Source: Roseovarius sp. UBA6167
Lineage (GTDB): Bacteria; Pseudomonadota; Alphaproteobacteria; Rhodobacterales; Rhodobacteraceae
Length of the DNA stretch: 19,571 nucleotides
Assembly: GCA_002428225.1 (NCBI GenBank)
Contig: DIUD01000065.1
Coordinates: 1 to 19,571, forward strand
Direction: 5' to 3'
The notes under the pieces are model-generated. The model did no database searches. It was given only the letters and a program-made list of their open reading frames with translations, and was not told the DNA's origin. This document shows positions 15,269 through 19,571 of this stretch, in pieces. Each line of letters begins with the position of its first letter. Position 1 is the stretch's first letter. A program made the translations under genes and the position numbers.

Positions 15269-16942
15269 ATGGCAGACGCAGCCATTCACGGCCACGAGCA
15301 CGAAGATCAGCGCGGGTTCTTCACCCGTTGGTTCATGTCCACGAACCACAAGGATATCGGTATCCTCTACCTGGTCACCTCGGCGATCGTCGGCCTTATC
15401 TCGGTTCTCTTCACCGTTTACATGCGGATGGAACTGATGGAGCCGGGCGTGCAATACATGTGCATGGAAGGCGCGCGTTTCATTGCGTCCGATGTTGCAG
15501 ACTGCACCCCCAACGGGCATCTGTGGAACGTCATGATCACCTATCACGGGGTGTTGATGATGTTCTTCGTGGTCATTCCCGCGCTCTTCGGCGGTTTCGG
15601 CAACTACCTGATGCCGCTCCAGATCGGCGCGCCGGACATGGCGTTTCCGCGGATGAACAACCTCTCGTTCTGGCTATACGTCGCGGGCACCTCGCTTGGC
15701 GTGGCCTCGCTTCTGGCACCGGGCGGCAACGGGCAGCTCGGCTCGGGCGTGGGCTGGGTGCTCTACCCGCCGCTCTCGACCACAGAGGGCGGCATGTCAA
15801 TGGATCTGGCGATCTTTGCCGTCCACGTCTCGGGGGCCTCCTCGATCCTTGGCGCGATCAACATGATCACCACGTTTCTCAACATGCGCGCACCTGGCAT
15901 GACGCTGTTCAAGGTGCCACTCTTTTCGTGGTCGATCTTCGTCACCGCCTGGCTCATCCTGCTGGCGCTGCCGGTGCTTGCGGGTGCCATCACCATGCTG
16001 CTGACCGACCGCAATTTCGGGACCACCTTCTTTGACCCGGCGGGCGGCGGCGACCCGATCCTCTACCAGCACATCCTGTGGTTCTTCGGCCACCCGGAGG
16101 TGTATATCATCATCATCCCCGGCTTTGGCATCATCTCCCATGTGATCGCCACCTTCTCGCGCAAGCCGGTGTTCGGCTATCTGCCGATGGTCTGGGCGAT
16201 GATCGCGATCGGCTTCCTCGGCTTCATCGTCTGGGCGCACCACATGTATACGGTCGGCATGAGCCTCAGCCAGCAGAGCTATTTCATGCTGGCCACCATG
16301 GTCATCGCGGTGCCCACCGGGGTCAAGGTGTTCTCGTGGATTGCGACCATGTGGGGCGGCTCGATCGAGTTTCGCACGCCGATGCTCTGGGCCTTCGGCT
16401 TCCTGTTCCTGTTCACCGTGGGCGGCGTGACCGGCATCGTGCTGAGCCAGGCCGCCGTGGACCGGGCCTATCACGACACCTATTATGTGGTGGCGCATTT
16501 CCACTATGTGATGAGCCTTGGCGCGGTGTTCGCGATCTTTGCCGGCATCTATTTCTACTTCCCCAAGATAACCGGGCGGATGCTGCCCGAATGGGCGGGC
16601 AAGCTGCATTTCTGGGCGATGTTCATCGGTGCCAACCTGACCTTCTTCCCGCAGCACTTCCTCGGGCGTCAAGGGATGCCGCGCCGCTATATCGACTACC
16701 CCGAGGCCTTTGCGGTCTGGAACTGGTGGTCGTCGGTGGGGGCGTTCATCTCCTTCGCCAGCTTCGTGTTCTTCTTCGGGCTGGTGATCCACACGCTCTT
16801 GCGCGGCGCACGCGAGACGCGGCCCAACCCGTGGAACGAATATGCCGACACGCTGGAATGGACGCTGCCCTCGCCGCCGCCCGAGCACACCTTCGAGACG
16901 CTCCCCAGGCCCGAGGACTGGGACAGGCAGCACGCGCACTGA
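15269..16942 (+). CDS. ctaD: Cytochrome c oxidase subunit I, aa3 type
   Basis: 557 residues. This is the catalytic subunit of the aa3-type haem-copper oxidase, which reduces O2 to water with electrons from cytochrome c and pumps protons. It has twelve membrane helices. Ligands and channels visible are TYHGVLMMFF (haem a His), GAPDMAFPRMNN (D-channel Asp123), FFGHPEVY (His275 of CuB, Glu277 of the D-channel, Tyr279 cross-linked to His), AHHMYTVGM (two CuB His), TGVKVFSW (K-channel Lys353), and HDTYYVVAHFHYVMSLG (His410 haem a3, His412 haem a). All point to an active A1-type proton pump. The start has AGGAGG six bases upstream. The gene stands alone with its own terminator, while subunits II and III must lie elsewhere, as in Rhodobacter relatives. 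It is preceded by a perfect FNR box. Confidence 0.98.
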   Translation: MADAAIHGHEHEDQRGFFTRWFMSTNHKDIGILYLVTSAIVGLISVLFTVYMRMELMEPGVQYMCMEGARFIASDVADCTPNGHLWNVMITYHGVLMMFFVVIPALFGGFGNYLMPLQIGAPDMAFPRMNNLSFWLYVAGTSLGVASLLAPGGNGQLGSGVGWVLYPPLSTTEGGMSMDLAIFAVHVSGASSILGAINMITTFLNMRAPGMTLFKVPLFSWSIFVTAWLILLALPVLAGAITMLLTDRNFGTTFFDPAGGGDPILYQHILWFFGHPEVYIIIIPGFGIISHVIATFSRKPVFGYLPMVWAMIAIGFLGFIVWAHHMYTVGMSLSQQSYFMLATMVIAVPTGVKVFSWIATMWGGSIEFRTPMLWAFGFLFLFTVGGVTGIVLSQAAVDRAYHDTYYVVAHFHYVMSLGAVFAIFAGIYFYFPKITGRMLPEWAGKLHFWAMFIGANLTFFPQHFLGRQGMPRRYIDYPEAFAVWNWWSSVGAFISFASFVFFFGLVIHTLLRGARETRPNPWNEYADTLEWTLPSPPPEHTFETLPRPEDWDRQHAH

Positions 16943-16963
16943 ACCTGCGACCGACAAAACACC

Positions 16964-16992
16964 AAGGGCCCCGGCACCGCGCCGGGGCCCTT
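16964..16992 (+). terminator. Terminator after ctaD
   Basis: A perfect 12-bp stem (AAGGGCCCCGGC 16964-16975, GCCGGGGCCCTT 16981-16992) with a five-base loop begins 22 bases after the ctaD stop. It is followed by TGTCGTTC, so the T-run is short (TTT overlapping the stem end), but the stem is very stable. Confidence 0.85.
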
Positions 16993-17102
16993 TGTCGTTC
17001 GGGGCGTTGCGGCACGCCCGCGCCCACGCGTCGCTTTCGCGGTTTCCCGCGCCCCGCCCGCCGTGTTACCCAAGGGCCGAGACCCGCATCAGGACCGCCG
17101 CG

Positions 17103-18029
17103 ATGAGCCACGAAATCCGTCTTGCCTTCGAGCACCCCGCCGCGCGCGCCCGCGCCACCGAGCCTGATGGCCCGCTTGACCGCATTTCCGTGCGCGATCA
17201 TGTGGTCGAGGTCGAAATCGGCGCCTTCCAGGCCGAGCGCGGCACCACGCAGCGGGTCTGCTTCAACATCGTGGTCGAGGTGCGCCCGCCCGAAGCGCCG
17301 CTTTCCGACGATGTGGACCGCATCCTGTCCTATGACCGCGTGACCGAGGCCATCGCGGCGGCGCTGGCCGAGGAGCGGCTCAACCTGCTGGAAACACTGG
17401 CCGAACGCATCGCCGGGCGCATCCTGAGCGAGCCGCAGGCCATACGCTGCTTCGTGCGCGTCGAAAAGCTTGACCGGGGGCCCGGTGCGCTTGGCGTCGA
17501 GATCGTGCGCTCGGTGGCCGATCTGGCCAGCCGTGCCACGCCCCTGCCCGATACGACACCCCACCCGCATGTGGTGTTCTTGACCAATGCCGCGATTGCT
17601 TCGGTCAATCTCGGGCGCTGGCTCGATCAGCTTCAGGCGCGGGCCGAGCCGGTGATCCTCTGCGTGGGCCACCCCGACACGGCCGCGCCGCGCACCGGCC
17701 ACCGCATGACGCAACGCCGCGTGGACCTGCTGGCGATCGAGCAGAATGCCTGGGTGCTGGCGGCGCGCGATCCGCGCTGCGTGGTCGTCGCCACCAGAAC
17801 CGAGCTGGACTGGGCCATGAAGCACGGCCAGATCAGCGTCTGGGCGCCTTCCAAGATCGTGCTCGACGCGGTGGACGGCCCGCGCACCGGCCCCGAAAGC
17901 CCGGTCGATCTCGCCGCCTGGTTCGCCGGCCAGATCGAGGCCTCGGACCTGCTGCTGATCGGCGAGGCACCGCCTGCGGCCTGCCGGGTGCCGGTGTTGC
18001 TTCAGGACATCGCGCGCGCGGGCCTGTGA
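17103..18029 (+). CDS. folB: Dihydroneopterin aldolase-like protein with extra C-terminal domain
   Basis: 308 residues, far longer than the usual 120-residue FolB, which cleaves 7,8-dihydroneopterin to 6-hydroxymethyl-dihydropterin and glycolaldehyde in folate synthesis. The FolB domain (about 28-145) shows EIGAFQAERGTTQRVCFNIV (Glu45), DDVDRILSYDRVTEAI, LNLLETLAERIA with its conserved Glu, and CFVRVEKLDRGPGALGVEI with the catalytic Lys. The second part (about 157-300) contains PHVVFLTNAAIASVNLGRWL, then DLLAIEQNAWVL, ISVWAPSKIVLDA, and finally VDLAAWFAGQIEASDLLLIG. This resembles the C-terminal half of amino-acid-kinase proteins by memory only. The start has AGGA eight bases upstream. The stop overlaps folP (TGATG), so the two are co-translated. 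The aldolase role is likely; the role of the second domain is unknown. Confidence 0.87.
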   Translation: MSHEIRLAFEHPAARARATEPDGPLDRISVRDHVVEVEIGAFQAERGTTQRVCFNIVVEVRPPEAPLSDDVDRILSYDRVTEAIAAALAEERLNLLETLAERIAGRILSEPQAIRCFVRVEKLDRGPGALGVEIVRSVADLASRATPLPDTTPHPHVVFLTNAAIASVNLGRWLDQLQARAEPVILCVGHPDTAAPRTGHRMTQRRVDLLAIEQNAWVLAARDPRCVVVATRTELDWAMKHGQISVWAPSKIVLDAVDGPRTGPESPVDLAAWFAGQIEASDLLLIGEAPPAACRVPVLLQDIARAGL

Positions 18030-19090
18030 TGCGCTATTATCGTCCCGTCACGCGCACCGATGCCACCCGCAGCCGCGACGCCCTGACGCTTGCCGGGGGC
18101 TGGTGCTGGTTCGACACGCTCGAGGTGCTGTCGCGCGATGCGCCGCCCCGGCTCGTGCCTGCCGCCGAGGCCCCGCCCGCGCTGCGCGCCCGCCTCACCG
18201 CGCCGCGCGCGCCGCTGGCGGGGATGGCGATGGATGCGCCGCAGATCATGGGTATTCTCAACGTCACCCCCGACAGCTTTTCCGATGGCGGCCGCTATCT
18301 CGACCCGGCCGGGGCGCTTGCCCATGCCCGCGCCTTGGCCGCCGGGGGGGCCGCGATTCTCGACGTGGGCGGCGAATCCACCCGCCCCGGTGCCGCGCTT
18401 GTTGCGATCGACGATGAAATCGCCCGCACCACGCCGGTGATCGAGGCCATCCGCGCCGAGCTTGGCATCCCCATCTCCATCGACACGCGCAAGGCAGCCG
18501 TGGCGCGCGCGGCCCTGCGCGCAGGCGCGAACATGGTAAATGACGTGGCGGGCTTTACCCATGATCCCGACCTCGCGCCCTTCGCCGCCGAGCACGCGCT
18601 GCCGGTCTGCGTCATGCACGCTCGGGGCACGCCCGAGACGATGCAGAACGACCCACGCTATGACGACGTGCTGCTTGATGTCTATGACTGGCTGGAGGCC
18701 CGCGTCGCGTTTCTCACCGCGCTCGGCATCCCGCGTGCGCGCATCGCCGTCGATCCCGGCATCGGCTTTGGCAAGACGGCTGGCCACAACCTGCGGCTGC
18801 TGGCGAACCTGTCGCTCTTTCACGGGCTGGGTTGCCCGATCCTGCTGGGGGCGTCGCGCAAGCGCTTCATCGGCGATCTGACCGGCACGCCCCGGGCTGC
18901 CGACCGCCTGCCCGGCTCGCTGGCCGTCGCGGTCATGGCGATGGCGCAGGGCGTGCAGATCCTGCGCGTGCATGACGTGGCCGAGACCCGCGCCGCACGC
19001 GACATGTGGCAGGCCGTGACCTTTGCCACGCGCCGACAGGGATCTTCATCCCGCCATTCCCGGGCACATGTGATCGGCAATCCTGACTGA
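18029..19090 (+). CDS. folP: Dihydropteroate synthase
   Basis: A 353-residue enzyme that condenses 6-hydroxymethyl-dihydropterin diphosphate with p-aminobenzoate to dihydropteroate, the target of sulfonamides. An N-terminal extension of about 70 residues (YYRPVTR, GGWCWFDTLEVLSRD) precedes the TIM barrel. Motifs are MGILNVTPDSFSDGGRYLDP (Asn78 for the metal), DVGGESTRPGA, ISIDTRKAAVA, NMVNDVAGF, VDPGIGFGKTAGHNL and LGASRKRFIG. The ATG at 18029 shares a base with the folB stop; a GTG directly before it is an alternative. The last roughly 20 residues (RRQGSSSRHSRAHVIGNPD) look like a non-conserved tail, possibly gained when the downstream DNA changed. It is followed by a shared terminator and convergent ilvC. 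Confidence 0.96.
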   Translation: MRYYRPVTRTDATRSRDALTLAGGWCWFDTLEVLSRDAPPRLVPAAEAPPALRARLTAPRAPLAGMAMDAPQIMGILNVTPDSFSDGGRYLDPAGALAHARALAAGGAAILDVGGESTRPGAALVAIDDEIARTTPVIEAIRAELGIPISIDTRKAAVARAALRAGANMVNDVAGFTHDPDLAPFAAEHALPVCVMHARGTPETMQNDPRYDDVLLDVYDWLEARVAFLTALGIPRARIAVDPGIGFGKTAGHNLRLLANLSLFHGLGCPILLGASRKRFIGDLTGTPRAADRLPGSLAVAVMAMAQGVQILRVHDVAETRAARDMWQAVTFATRRQGSSSRHSRAHVIGNPD

Positions 19091-19164
19091 ATTATTGCCC
19101 TTCTCCGCCCTTCTTGACCGTTATCTTCAGGCTCCTGCCTCCGGTCATCCGCGCGAATAAATAC

Positions 19165-19194
19165 AAGAAGGGCACCCGGAGGGGCGCCCTTCTT
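19165..19194 (-). terminator. Terminator between convergent folP and ilvC
   Basis: AAGAAGGGC (19165-19173) pairs with GCCCTTCTT (19186-19194), a 9-bp stem with a 12-base loop that can pair further. Read on the minus strand it is followed by TTGTATTTATTC, a good U-rich tract, and it lies 17 bases after the ilvC stop. It may also stop folP transcripts on the plus strand, where the following bases are less T-rich. Confidence 0.85.
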
Positions 19195-19211
19195 CGTTGT
19201 CGTCGATTGGT

Positions 19212-19571
19212 TCAGTTCTTCTCCTGATCCACCAGCTTGCCTGCCGAGATCCACGGCATCATGGCGCGCAGCTTCTTGCCGACCTCTTCGATCTGATGGG
19301 CGTCGTTCAGCCGGCGCGTGCCCTTGAAGAAGGGCTGGCCAACGGAATTTTCCAGCATGAAATCGCGCACGAAACGCCCGCTCTGGATGTCGGTGAGGAT
19401 ACCCTTCATGCGCGCCTTGGTCTCGTCATAGGGCAGGACCCGCGGCCCCGAGACATATTCGCCGTATTCGGCGGTGTTCGAGATCGAGTAATTCATGTTG
19501 GCGATGCCGCCCTCGTAGATCAGATCGACGATCAGCTTCACCTCGTGCAGGCACTCGAAATAGGCCATCTC
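19212..19571 (-). CDS. ilvC: Ketol-acid reductoisomerase, C-terminal part
   Basis: Only the last 119 residues are present, since the gene runs off the right edge of the window. IlvC converts acetolactate or acetohydroxybutyrate to the dihydroxy acid with NADPH and Mg in valine, leucine and isoleucine synthesis. The fragment is the knotted helical C-terminal domain of the short (class I) form. AYFECLHEVKLIVDLIYEGG carries metal- and substrate-binding Glu residues, MNYSISNTAEYGEYVSGPRV the active-site Ser/Glu region, and NDAHQIEEVGKKLRAMMPWI the typical end. It ends with VDQEKN and has its own terminator. Its start and regulation are not visible. Confidence 0.97.
   Translation of the reverse strand, partial: EMAYFECLHEVKLIVDLIYEGGIANMNYSISNTAEYGEYVSGPRVLPYDETKARMKGILTDIQSGRFVRDFMLENSVGQPFFKGTRRLNDAHQIEEVGKKLRAMMPWISAGKLVDQEKN

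Noticed and set aside
19093..19160. Rhodobacterales-type intergenic repeat suggested by a CCTCCGG-containing stretch
   Set aside because: Only a few bases match what I remember of such elements, and there is no second copy in the window to compare.

Overview
The window is GC-rich, almost fully coding DNA from an alphaproteobacterium, most likely a member of the Rhodobacterales (Roseobacter/Rhodobacter group). This rests on the aa3-type CtaD very close to the Rhodobacter type, an FNR-type box in front of it, the glnK-amtB pair, panB-panC with a 4-base overlap, a MutL with the endonuclease motif and no sign of MutH, and strong GC codon bias. It is mostly chromosomal housekeeping DNA with a scarred mobile region at the left end. 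No rRNA, tRNA or CRISPR array was recognised.

Layout. Positions 1-690 hold a junction between a truncated conjugation gene (trbD/virB3-like, + strand) and a broken type I restriction methylase gene (hsdM, - strand) with a nonsense codon and two frameshifts. 891-2327 is a large DUF6880-like protein of unknown role. 2328-2866 is non-coding debris with an IS3-family transposase remnant and an imperfect inverted repeat. 2867-4533 is the pantothenate pair panB-panC. 4601-6150 is the least understood part: a His/Tyr/Arg-rich exported protein (- strand), an intergenic region with two sets of direct repeats, then a small exported protein and a two-helix membrane protein whose cytoplasmic end is an OmpR/ToxR-type winged helix. 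6223-7851 is an AMP-forming acyl-CoA ligase, 7888-10023 (- strand) a bifunctional class A penicillin-binding protein, 10286-11995 glnK-amtB for ammonium sensing and uptake, 12107-15111 mutL-rmuC for DNA repair, 15269-16942 ctaD (cytochrome c oxidase subunit I), 17103-19090 the folate genes folB-like and folP, and 19212-19571 (- strand) the 3' end of ilvC.

Coupling. PanB and PanC act at successive points of pantothenate synthesis. GlnK gates AmtB. The FolB-like protein and FolP overlap by one base and feed the same folate pathway. MutL and RmuC overlap by four bases. Clear hairpin terminators follow amtB, ctaD and ilvC.

The best candidates for undescribed biology are the membrane-anchored C-terminal winged-helix regulator with its exported partner and repeat-bearing divergent promoter region, and the extended dihydroneopterin aldolase, whose second half resembles the C-terminal part of an amino-acid-kinase fold.
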